A DNA stretch of 64,000 nucleotides from Methylorubrum populi (GTDB lineage: Bacteria; Pseudomonadota; Alphaproteobacteria; Rhizobiales; Beijerinckiaceae), in contig NZ_AP014809.1 of assembly GCF_002355515.1 (NCBI RefSeq), forward strand, positions 5,641,641 through 5,705,640, written 5' to 3'. The position numbers and the translations under genes were made by a program. Of this stretch, positions 56,897-64,000 are shown piece after piece. Each line of letters opens with the position of its first letter. Position 1 is the first letter of the stretch. The notes under the pieces are model-generated. The model was not told where the DNA came from. It saw only the letters and a list, made by a program, of their open reading frames with translations, and made no database searches.

Positions 56897-57943
56897 TCAC
56901 GTCTGGAATGACAGCACGGCCCGCGTTCCGATCCGGCCAGGGGCGTAAGTCAGCGCCGAGCGCAGGTTAGAGGCCATCGCCCTGATGATGCGCGAACCGA
57001 GGCCGGTCCCCCTCGCTTCGCCCTCCCCCGTCCAGCCGATGCCGTCATCCTCCACGGCGAGCGAGAGCATATCGGGCCCCTCGCGCATGACGCGCACACG
57101 AATCTCGCCCTGCGTCTCGGATGGGTATGCGTATTTGTAGGCGTTGGTGACCAGTTCGGTGACGACCACGCCGAGGGAGACCGCCTTGTCGGTCGCCAGC
57201 CGGATCGGCTCCGCCTGGAGGCGAATGGCATGATCGCGGCCGGACGCCTTCATCGCCAACTGCAATTCTTCGACGAGCCCCGCCAGATAGGCGTCGAGTT
57301 CCACCGCCTCCACGTCCTGCGAGGTGTAAAGGCGGCGATGGATGCCGGCGATGGCCGAGATGCGGGCCTGCATCTCCTCCAAAGCCTGCTTCGCGGCCGG
57401 GTCCGCCACTGCGTTGGTCTGCATCCGGGCGAGCGCGGCGACCAGCGTCAGCGAGTTCGCAACCCGATGGTTCACTTCGCGCAACAGGAGTTCCGCCCGG
57501 TCCCGCGCCTCGCGCACGGCGGCCTCGGCCCGCTCCTTGTCGCGCCGCATCGCCTCCTGGCGCAGGGCGGTATCGACCGATTCCCCGAGCAGCTCGCGGA
57601 ACTGTCCTTGGAGGTCCTTCCAGACATAGTCGACCGCTCCCGCCTTGAGGGCCGCCACCGCGACCCGGCTGTCCTCGGAGCCGGTGACGTAAATGACTGG
57701 CGGTGCGTCCGGCAGAGCGCGGAGTAGCGGCAGCAGATCGAGCCCCGTCCGATCGGGCATGTGGTGGTCGAGAGCGATCAGATTGACGCCGCCGCTCCGC
57801 GCCCGCGCCAGCCCCTCCTCGCCACTCGCGGCGAGCTCGACGTGATATCCCCGCGCCTGGAGCGATCGCTGAACGAGGCGTCCGAGGCCGGGATCGTCGT
57901 CGATGTAGAGGATGAGGGCCGGGGCCGCGCTCGCGTCGCTCAT
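56897..57943 (-). CDS. Receiver-histidine kinase fusion (REC-HisKA_2/HWE type)
   Basis: 348 residues. An N-terminal receiver has the acidic pocket YIDDDPGL (Asp15-17), phospho-acceptor Asp59 in ALDHHMPDRTG, VTGSED and Lys109. A short coiled coil leads to the dimerisation/phosphoacceptor box LLLREVNHRVANSL (His159) and an HATPase domain with ELVTNAYKYAYP and EDDGIGW...GTGLGSRII. Such kinases are soluble and are driven by their receiver. The ATG overlaps the stop of the preceding receiver gene (ATGA), so the two are co-translated and probably act in one relay. Confidence 0.92.
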   Translation of the reverse strand: MSDASAAPALILYIDDDPGLGRLVQRSLQARGYHVELAASGEEGLARARSGGVNLIALDHHMPDRTGLDLLPLLRALPDAPPVIYVTGSEDSRVAVAALKAGAVDYVWKDLQGQFRELLGESVDTALRQEAMRRDKERAEAAVREARDRAELLLREVNHRVANSLTLVAALARMQTNAVADPAAKQALEEMQARISAIAGIHRRLYTSQDVEAVELDAYLAGLVEELQLAMKASGRDHAIRLQAEPIRLATDKAVSLGVVVTELVTNAYKYAYPSETQGEIRVRVMREGPDMLSLAVEDDGIGWTGEGEARGTGLGSRIIRAMASNLRSALTYAPGRIGTRAVLSFQT

Positions 57944-58386
57944 GAGTTCTCGGGAACCTGGATGACCGAGAAGAACAGCCCGAGCTGACGAATCGCGTTC
58001 GAGAAGCCTTCGTAGTTGACCGGCTTGGTGATGTAGACGTTCGCCCCGAGGTCGTAGCAGCGCTGGATCTCGCGGCTGTCGTCGGTGGTCGTCAGGACGA
58101 CGACCGGGGAGCGCTTGGTGTGCGGATTGGCCTTGATCCGCTCCAGGATGTCGATGCCCGTCATGTCCGGCAGGTTGAGGTCGAGCAGGATGAGAAGATG
58201 GCGTCGGCCGCTCACCTCCCCGCTGCCGTCGGCACCGAACAGGAATTCGAGCGCTGAGGTTCCGTCGCGGAAGGGGACGATCTCGTTGTTCACGCCAGCG
58301 CGACGGATGTTGCGCTCGATCAGCCGGGCGTGACCCTCGTCATCCTCGATCATCACGATGCTGACGGCATGGAAGGGCGGCTGCAT
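57940..58386 (-). CDS. Stand-alone response regulator (Rcp1-type)
   Basis: 148 residues, single receiver. Acidic pair IEDDEGHARLIERNIRRAG, phospho-acceptor in LLDLNLPDMTGIDIL, LTTTDDSREIQRCYDLGANVYITKPVNYEGF with the switch Thr and Lys. The ERNIRRAG and KPVNYEGF phrases are typical of Rcp1-like regulators paired with phytochrome or PAS kinases. GGAG lies five bases before the ATG at 58386; a GTG two codons earlier overlaps the stop of the kinase gene (GTGA). No output domain. It sits between the two kinase genes of the operon. Confidence 0.9.
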   Translation of the reverse strand: MQPPFHAVSIVMIEDDEGHARLIERNIRRAGVNNEIVPFRDGTSALEFLFGADGSGEVSGRRHLLILLDLNLPDMTGIDILERIKANPHTKRSPVVVLTTTDDSREIQRCYDLGANVYITKPVNYEGFSNAIRQLGLFFSVIQVPENS

Positions 58387-58388
58387 GG

Positions 58389-60284
58389 TCACTCCGCGGC
58401 CAGGGACATCGTGTCGGACGAATTCGATATCGCCGCGCTTCGGCCTGTAGCCGGCCCGCGGGGCAGCGTCACGATAAAGGTTGTGCCGCTGCCCGGCTGC
58501 GAGGAAACCTCGACGCGTCCGCCGAGCGCGCGCACGAGGGCCTTCACGCTGGCGAGGCCGATGCCCTCCCCCGGTTGATCCTGCGCACCTGAGCGCCGGA
58601 ACAGCTCGAAGATTCGGCCGTGATCCTGGGGCGCGATGCCCCGGCCGTTATCCGACACGGCAAAACGGATCCGGTTGCCGGGCGCGGAACTGGCCCTGAC
58701 CGCGATCGTCCCGGGCCGGGCCGGATCGAGATATTTGAGGGCGTTGTCGATGAGATTGCCGAACACCTGCTCGACGGCGAGGCGGTCGGCCACGATCTCG
58801 GGGAGATCGTCCGCGACCGTCACCGTCGCGCCCTTGCGGTCCGCCTGATGGCGCTGGGCATCGGCGATGCCACGCACGAGCTGTGTCATCGCGAGCGGCT
58901 CGGGATGGAACCGGCGCCGTCCTTCGCGCGACAGCTTCAGGATCGCGGCGATCAACCGTTCCATCTTGATGATCGCCGCCTGGATGAACCCCAGCGACTC
59001 GGCAATGTCGTCGTTGATCCGCGCACCCTGCGGATGGTCGCGCAGAAGGGCGTGCAATTCCTCGCGCACCGCCTCCAACTCGCTCGTGAAGCCCATCACG
59101 TTGACGAGCGGCGCCCGCAGGTCGTGGCTGACGATGTAGGCGTAGCGCTGAATCTCCTCATTCGATTCCCGCAGTTCGGCCTCGGCCTCGCGCTGCTCCG
59201 TGATATCGGTGTGAACGCCGACCCATTCGCGGATGGCGCCATGCCCGTCCAACACCGGCACCGCGCGGATGGAGAAGTGTCGCCACAACCCGTCGCGGGC
59301 GCGCACCCGATGCTCGTGGACGAAGGTGCTGCGGGTGGCGACCGTGACGTTCCAAGCCTCGACGCTCGGCTGCCGATCGTCCGGATGAACGGCTTCGGCC
59401 CAGCCGAACCCCTCGTATTCGGCGCGCGTTTGCCCGGTCAGTGCGGCCCATCCGGGCTGCTCGCCGGTCATCCGGCCCTGCGGATCGTTGGTCCACAGCA
59501 CGCCGCGCACGGCCTGCACGGCGGCGCGGAACCGCTCCTCGCTCGCCCGCAACTCGCCCTGAATCCGCTGCTGGTCGAATGCGGAGGCGAGCATCGCGAG
59601 GAACAGGATGACGAAGGTGACACCCGCGACGTAGAGGGCGAGATTCTGCTGATCGACGCTCGTCGCCGCGAGATGCGCCGCATGGGCGCCCCCCTCCTCC
59701 GCGGTGATCGTCGCCGCCGCCATGCCCGTGTAGTGCATCCCTGCGACCGCCACGCCCATCACCAGCGCCGCGATGAACCGCTGCCAGATGCCCGTCGGCC
59801 GGAAGGTCAGCCAAAGGGCGACGGTCGCGGCCAGGACGGCGATCGCGACGGACAACGCCACGATCGGCAGGCTGTAGGCGAGATTGCCGGGCATCCGCAT
59901 CGCGGCCATCCCGGTGTAATGCATCGCCGCCACGCCGATCCCCATGACGGGGCCGGCGACGAGGACATCCCAGCGCGCGGCCTGCCGGCGTCCGACCCAG
60001 GCTAAAGCCGCGCCGGTCACAACGACGGCGATCAGCAGCGACAGCAGCGTGCTGCCAAGGTCGTAGGCCGCGGGCAGACCCATCTCGAAGGCCAGCATCC
60101 CGACGAAGTGCATCGACCAGATGCCGCCGCCCATCGCGAGGGCGGCGCCGAGGAGCCAGGCCCACCCCAGGCGGGAGCCGGCGCTGCGCACCCGTGCGCC
60201 GAGGTCGAGGGCCGTGTAGGAGGCGAGCACCGCGATGGCGAGGGACAGCGCCACGAGAGCCGGGTTGTAGCCGGTGGTCATCAT
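58389..60284 (-). CDS. MHYT-PAS sensor histidine kinase
   Basis: 631 residues. The N-terminal membrane part (about seven helices, residues 1-250) contains three MHYT motifs: SMHFVGML, AMHYTGMAA and GMHYTGMAA, proposed to hold copper and sense O2, CO or NO. A PAS/PAC domain follows (WAALTGQTRAEYEGFGWAEAVHPDD; HTDITEQREAE), then HisKA with phospho-acceptor His in IVSHDLRAPLVNVMGF and HATPase with FGNLIDNALKYLDP and DNGRGIAP...GEGIGLASVKALV. It is first in a three-gene unit with overlapping ends. The start is one of two adjacent ATGs (60284, 60281). Most probable partner is the following receiver. Confidence 0.93.
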   Translation of the reverse strand: MMTTGYNPALVALSLAIAVLASYTALDLGARVRSAGSRLGWAWLLGAALAMGGGIWSMHFVGMLAFEMGLPAAYDLGSTLLSLLIAVVVTGAALAWVGRRQAARWDVLVAGPVMGIGVAAMHYTGMAAMRMPGNLAYSLPIVALSVAIAVLAATVALWLTFRPTGIWQRFIAALVMGVAVAGMHYTGMAAATITAEEGGAHAAHLAATSVDQQNLALYVAGVTFVILFLAMLASAFDQQRIQGELRASEERFRAAVQAVRGVLWTNDPQGRMTGEQPGWAALTGQTRAEYEGFGWAEAVHPDDRQPSVEAWNVTVATRSTFVHEHRVRARDGLWRHFSIRAVPVLDGHGAIREWVGVHTDITEQREAEAELRESNEEIQRYAYIVSHDLRAPLVNVMGFTSELEAVREELHALLRDHPQGARINDDIAESLGFIQAAIIKMERLIAAILKLSREGRRRFHPEPLAMTQLVRGIADAQRHQADRKGATVTVADDLPEIVADRLAVEQVFGNLIDNALKYLDPARPGTIAVRASSAPGNRIRFAVSDNGRGIAPQDHGRIFELFRRSGAQDQPGEGIGLASVKALVRALGGRVEVSSQPGSGTTFIVTLPRGPATGRSAAISNSSDTMSLAAE

Positions 60285-60600
60285 CGTCGTGTCGCGCCTC
60301 GAAACCCGTCGGACCGCGCCCCGCGGGCATCGCCAGATCGAGGCGGCGATCCGAGTCAATGCGGGCCGGGCGTGGCACGACCGCCCGAGATTGGCATAAG
60401 TTACATCGCTTGTACGTCCGACACCATGGCAGGCCGAACTAAGCGTGAGCATGGACCGCTTATTTCTTTGCGTATTACGCAGGCGCAGGCCGGAAATCGT
60501 TTACAACTCTCTCGCGATGCGCGACTACCTTAGGTAAGTGCCGGATGCGGTGCTAGGGGTGTAACTTCATGTTCCCTCAACCTGGGCGGACGAGTATCGA
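60285..60600. promoter_or_regulatory. Divergent intergenic region between sensory operon and Crp/Fnr gene
   Basis: About 316 bases without a supported gene. It includes an AT-richer segment at 60390-60560 that probably holds both promoters. No clear Fnr box (TTGAT-N4-ATCAA) was found. Confidence 0.4.
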
Positions 60601-61497
60601 ATGCGCATGCGGCAGGTTCAACCCGAACGCCCCGTCCCCTCGCACCTTGGATCCCCGTCCGGTGAGGCGCAGGTTGGGGCTCAACAGGCTGAGAATCCTC
60701 AGGATTTGCAGAAGATCGTGCCATGTGCGGGATCCGCCGATCACGAGGTGGGTGATCCTCTCCGGCGAAGGCTCGGCGCCTACGTGGAACTGAGTTCGAG
60801 CGATATCCGCGAGCTCGAAAGTCTGACGACGAACGGTCGTCGTTTCCCGGCGCAAACGCCCCTTCTCCATCAATCCGACGTTCCCGAGAGCGCCGTCCTT
60901 GTTCTCGATGGCTTTGCCTGCCGCTACAAATTCCTGACGAATGGGCGCCGCCAGATCACGGCTTATCTTCTGCCCGGCGACATCTTCGAGCCCGAACTCG
61001 ATTTCCGGCTGCCCCTCGATTGCGCGCTCGGAACGCTCACGGCCTGTCGGCTCACGCTCATTCCACGGTCCGACTACGAGGATCTGATCCGCCGACGTCC
61101 TCGGATCGCCCTGGCCCTCCAGATGGCGCGGCTGACGGAGGCTGCGACCCTGCGCGAGTGGATCACCAATCTGGGTTCCCGATCCGGCCCCGAGCGGCTG
61201 GCGCACTTCCTGTGCGAGATCCTGTTTCGCTTGCGCGCAACCGGTTTCGCTTCCGAGAACCAGTTCAGCTTCCCCATCACGCAGGCGGATTTGGCCGACA
61301 CGCTCGGGATGTCGTGCGTCCACGTCAATCGCGTCCTGCAGAAGCTGCGTCGTGACGGGCTGATCGAGTTGTCCGGCCGCAAGCTCACGATCCTCAAACC
61401 GGACGGGCTCAAGTCCCTGGCCGAATTCGATGCTTCCTATCTGAAGGTCGATGCGACGCCGCTGCGACCCAACTCAAGCGCTCGGCCCGCGGCGTAG
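60601..61497 (+). CDS. Crp/Fnr-family transcriptional regulator
   Basis: 298 residues in the longest form. A cNMP-type sensory barrel (about residues 55-175; [38 protein letters not shown]) precedes a long helix and a winged HTH with [42 protein letters not shown]. The [13 protein letters not shown] motif is the usual alphaproteobacterial form that lacks the FNR iron-sulfur cysteines. The first ~49 residues look atypical, and a GTG at 60748 would give a normal length and N terminus. It overlaps the 3' end of the converging FixJ-like gene by 24 bases. Target genes unknown. Confidence 0.88.
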   Translation: MRMRQVQPERPVPSHLGSPSGEAQVGAQQAENPQDLQKIVPCAGSADHEVGDPLRRRLGAYVELSSSDIRELESLTTNGRRFPAQTPLLHQSDVPESAVLVLDGFACRYKFLTNGRRQITAYLLPGDIFEPELDFRLPLDCALGTLTACRLTLIPRSDYEDLIRRRPRIALALQMARLTEAATLREWITNLGSRSGPERLAHFLCEILFRLRATGFASENQFSFPITQADLADTLGMSCVHVNRVLQKLRRDGLIELSGRKLTILKPDGLKSLAEFDASYLKVDATPLRPNSSARPAA

Positions 61498-62349
61498 CAT
61501 CACAATTCGAGAGACGTCCGATGGCGTTGTCGGGATGGGCCTTGCGCCGGCGCTGAGCGGTCCGAGACCGTCAGTCGGCTGAACACCGACTCTCGCCGCC
61601 ATCAGCACGGCTTCCGGGAGGGTCCGGACCCCGAGCGCTTCCATGACATGGGCCCGGTGGATCTCGACAGTGCGCGGACTGAGGCCGAGCGCCCGGCCGA
61701 TCGACTTTTTGGTGCCACCCGCCAGGAGGCCCTCCAGCACCTCCCTCTCCCGGTTCGAGAGGACGCCGATGCGAAGCTTCTCATCGGTGCGCGCCCGGCT
61801 TCGATCGGCGTCGTGGCGCAGTTCGGCGAGGGCCGATGACACGGCGGTCAGCAGGGCATCGGGTTGCCACGGCTTCTCGATGTAATCGACGGCGCCGGCC
61901 TTCATGGCGCGCACACTGTAGCCGACATCGCCGTAACTGTGCCCGATCGCCAGCACCGGCAGGGCGAGCCCATCGGCTTTGATTGCCTTCACCACCGTCA
62001 GGCTCTCCGGACCCGCTGCCTCAATGTCGAGGATGACGGGTAAGCCTGCGGCATTGGGCAAGCCCTCGTATGTCGACTCGATCACACAACAGCATGGTCG
62101 GACGATATCGAGGGTGAGAGCCAAACCGACCCATCCTCTGAACAGCTTGATCGGCGCAGCAAGCGGCCAGTGACGAACGAGGAGGGCGACCGCTTGCTGT
62201 CTGCGGCAGACGTTGTGCCAGACGATCTTAACCGTGTCGGCCCGTGATGCCGAAGCCGCCCGAGAGGTTTGCGCATGAAGCAAATACTTTCGAGATTGGC
62301 TCGTGTTCGCCACATGGGACGATCGGTTATGGCTGCGCCCTCCGATCAT
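61474..62349 (-). CDS. FixJ/LuxR-family regulator with degenerate receiver
   Basis: 291 residues from the ATG at 62349, which has GGAA six bases upstream. The C-terminal half is a LuxR HTH ([44 protein letters not shown]) of the FixJ type. The receiver retains [11 protein letters not shown] (Asp), [32 protein letters not shown] with the Lys, but the first strand lacks the acidic pair and contains WHNVCRRQQ instead; MPG after the Asp is also lost. It therefore may not be phosphorylated in the usual way. The N-terminal ~40 residues are unassigned. It converges on the Crp/Fnr gene. Confidence 0.82.
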   Translation of the reverse strand: MIGGRSHNRSSHVANTSQSRKYLLHAQTSRAASASRADTVKIVWHNVCRRQQAVALLVRHWPLAAPIKLFRGWVGLALTLDIVRPCCCVIESTYEGLPNAAGLPVILDIEAAGPESLTVVKAIKADGLALPVLAIGHSYGDVGYSVRAMKAGAVDYIEKPWQPDALLTAVSSALAELRHDADRSRARTDEKLRIGVLSNREREVLEGLLAGGTKKSIGRALGLSPRTVEIHRAHVMEALGVRTLPEAVLMAARVGVQPTDGLGPLSAGARPIPTTPSDVSRIVMLRRGPSA

Positions 62350-62735
62350 GCTCGGTTCCAGCGACGTGATCGTCATCGCTGTCGGATTTCAAATAAAAGC
62401 CGACGCGTTATCCTGTCAGTCTCGCCCGAGATTATCATCCACAATCGAATGATGATGGGCTAACCCTCTGTTCTTCGGTCCGCAATACCGCTTGAGCGAT
62501 AGGATCGATAGCGATGAACGCTCACATATGGCTAAAGGGAAGGGGACGGGCCGTCCTCGCCAGCGTCCGGCAAGATCGAGGGGCGTTCGCTGCGGTAGAT
62601 GGAAAACGCCCGTCCTGGGGTTCTTCCACGGTCGCGCTATTCTGAGTGACAATGTGTGAGACCGCCGTGTGGGAGTGCGGTCGTTCTCAGCGTGTCGTTC
62701 GCCCTAACCTGCTGATATCGTTAGGGGAAGAATGG
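62350..62735. other. Gene-free interval between FixJ-like gene and tRNA-Thr
   Basis: About 385 bases. A 43-codon plus-strand frame at 62514-62645 has AGGA before its ATG but no other support. A TCATCCACA at about 62430 differs by one base from a DnaA box. Confidence 0.4.
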
Positions 62736-62807
62736 TGCTGCGAGAGAGGATTGAACTCTCGACCTCCTCATTACCAATGAGGTGCTCTACCACTGAGCTA
62801 CCGCAGC
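62733..62807 (-). tRNA. tRNA-Thr (anticodon GGT), CCA encoded
   Basis: On the minus strand the cloverleaf reads acceptor GCTGCGG/TCGCAGC, D-arm GCTC-AGTGGTA-GAGC, anticodon stem CCTCA/TGAGG around the loop TTGGTAA giving GGT, T-arm GAGAG-TTCAATC-CTCTC, discriminator A and encoded CCA (62733-62735). The body spans 62736-62807. It lies 283 bases from rpsT on the opposite strand. Confidence 0.97.
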
Positions 62808-63090
62808 GCGGTGTCGGGGGGCGGTGCCGCCGCCGAACTGGACGCGGCATTAGCCGATCGAATTCCGCTTGGCAACGCTCTTCCTTCGAACAAAATGCAG
62901 GAAGGGCAAGAGCGACGCGTGGCGTGACGATTTGTTGACGGATCATGGGGGCATCGCTATAGAGCAGCCTCCACGTCCGGCCGCAGCACTGCGCCCGGTC
63001 GTTTCGCCTTTGCTTATCATCAGGCTGCGCTGACCGACACCGGATGCTCCCGGGCTGGGTCGCTGCCGCCACGACCAGACGAGGATGCCC

Positions 63091-63357
63091 ATGGCCAACA
63101 CCGTGTCGGCCAAGAAGATGACCCGAAAGATCGCCAAGCGTACGGCGATCAACCGCTCGCGCCGTTCCCGGATGCGCACCTTCGTCCGCAAGGTCGAGGA
63201 GGCGATCGCCACTGGTGATCAGAGCCAGGCCCTTGCCGCCCTCCGCTCCGCCGAGCCGGAGATCATGCGCGCTGCCCAGCACGGCATCGTTCACAAGAAC
63301 AACGCCTCGCGGAAGGTCTCTCGTCTCGCCGCCCGCGTGAAGGCGATCGCCGCCTGA
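63091..63357 (+). CDS. rpsT: 30S ribosomal protein S20
   Basis: 88 residues, very basic and helical: [37 protein letters not shown] at the start and [26 protein letters not shown] at the end are the S20 signature. S20 binds 16S rRNA near the 5' domain and helps early assembly. GAGG is found six bases before the ATG. It is followed by a strong intrinsic terminator. In many Alphaproteobacteria rpsT lies directly before dnaA and the origin, which fits the gene-free DNA that follows. Confidence 0.98.
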   Translation: MANTVSAKKMTRKIAKRTAINRSRRSRMRTFVRKVEEAIATGDQSQALAALRSAEPEIMRAAQHGIVHKNNASRKVSRLAARVKAIAA

Positions 63358-63430
63358 GCGGTTCCTGATGGCTCCCCGCCCCTGCTCAAAGAGGGAAGTC
63401 AGGGGAGCCGATCGATAGAGTAACAGATTG

Positions 63431-63458
63431 AGCCCGGTCTCTTCGGACCGGGCTTTTT
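63431..63458 (+). terminator. Rho-independent terminator of rpsT
   Basis: AGCCCGGTC (63431-63439) pairs with GACCGGGCT (63446-63454), a 9-bp perfect stem with a six-base loop followed by TTTT, 73 bases after the rpsT stop. Confidence 0.92.
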
Positions 63459-64000
63459 CGTGTTTGCCCGCGCCTCAGGATCGAGGGGGCGTCACAAATC
63501 ACTCAGCAATCGCCGATGCGCCCGATGGCGCTCTCCATCGCGCTTCCGATCGCCCGCCACAAGGCTGGCTCGATCGAAGCTTGAGGCGAACGGAGCGCCC
63601 GTCGGCCGATCTGTCTGTTCCCGGTTGTGCACCGGCGCGCAGCCCTTCTCCACAGATCACGCCACGTTTTCCCGAATCGTCTCTTGCATCGCGCCCGCGA
63701 GCGGTCCGGCAGGGGCTCGTTAACCATGCGCGAAATGGTCTTCGTTGCGCACGGCCGAGCCGACCGTGTAGCTTAACAAAACGTTGCCGGCAGGGACGTC
63801 CGGCAAGATGAGTGCCGGCCGGTCCGGAGTCGTCCCCAAGTTGCGGGCAGGCCTTCGACTCTTCGACCCCCTGCCGACGACTCGGTCGATGCGCAGATGT
63901 TTTCCCCGATCGTCCCGCTGTTAGGAGAACGATAGAGGATTGTTGATACACAGCCATCTTTAGCGGTGGCACGCGGCGTCGGTCTTGACAACGTCGCGGC
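63459..64000. other. Gene-free region, possible dnaA upstream/oriC flank
   Basis: About 540 bases to the window edge with no supported gene. TTCTCCACA at 63646-63654 and TGATACACA at 63945-63953 each differ by one base from the DnaA box consensus TTATMCACA; the second half (63720-63960) is richer in A and T. TTGACA at 63985-63990 resembles a -35 element pointing out of the window. With rpsT upstream this fits the region before dnaA, but dnaA itself is not visible. Confidence 0.45.

Noticed and set aside
62514..62645. 43-codon plus-strand frame with AGGA before its ATG
   Set aside because: Too short to call without conservation; sequence is not domain-like.

Overview
The window is GC-rich DNA from an alphaproteobacterium, most likely a Methylobacterium or Methylorubrum. 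The evidence is a bacteriochlorophyll-type geranylgeranyl reductase followed by tspO (edge of a photosynthesis gene cluster), an NdvA-type glucan exporter, an EcfG-type sigma factor, the alphaproteobacterial order pal-cpoB-tilS-ftsH-glmM, and rpsT in a setting that resembles the approach to dnaA. This is inference from gene content; no 16S rRNA gene is present.

Layout. 1-6 kb: 3' part of bchP, tspO, a small membrane protein, a tri-haem cytochrome c, then gnd and pgl (pentose phosphate route) and an anchored Pro/Ala-rich protein. 6-14 kb: ndvA, a MotA/MotB-like stator pair, a CAP-domain lipoprotein and a large MscS/DUF3772 channel. 14-18 kb: an HNH nuclease, a small secreted protein and three outer-membrane beta-barrel genes in tandem. 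18-25.5 kb: glmM, a TauE-like permease, ftsH, tilS, cpoB and pal, all on the minus strand. 25.8-30 kb: an Hpt protein and a stand-alone receiver, a divergent WcbI-like/GSCFA pair, hemC and tRNA-Lys. 30.2-32.3 kb: a gene-poor, compositionally mixed stretch beside tRNA-Lys with a PilZ-like small gene and a decayed IS5-family transposase. 32.3-38.4 kb: a heavy-metal RND efflux operon headed by three small uncharacterised genes. 39-44 kb: an MFS transporter, a YciE-type protein, a small Pro-rich protein and SelO. 44-49.4 kb: a chemoreceptor, then ilvB with an apparent leader peptide and attenuator, an antisense methyltransferase, and ilvH. 49.4-56.5 kb: a GST, an asparagine-synthase-like amidotransferase (probably for N-acetylglutaminylglutamine amide), a class II glutamine amidotransferase, an ECF15-type sigma factor, a di-haem cytochrome and a small membrane protein. 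56.9-62.4 kb: a three-gene overlapping sensory operon (MHYT-PAS kinase, receiver, receiver-kinase), a Crp/Fnr regulator and a FixJ-like regulator with a degenerate receiver. 62.7-64 kb: tRNA-Thr, rpsT with its terminator, and a gene-free stretch with near-consensus DnaA boxes and a -35-like TTGACA at the edge, suggesting dnaA/oriC just beyond.

Regulatory highlights read directly from the sequence: a 16-residue Val/Leu/Ile-rich leader peptide with a pause hairpin and an intrinsic terminator before ilvB; a GGAAC-N16-CGTT element (EcfG general stress promoter consensus) before the tri-haem cytochrome; and GGAAC-N16-GGTT before the amidotransferase. No complete mobile element, CRISPR array or rRNA operon was seen.
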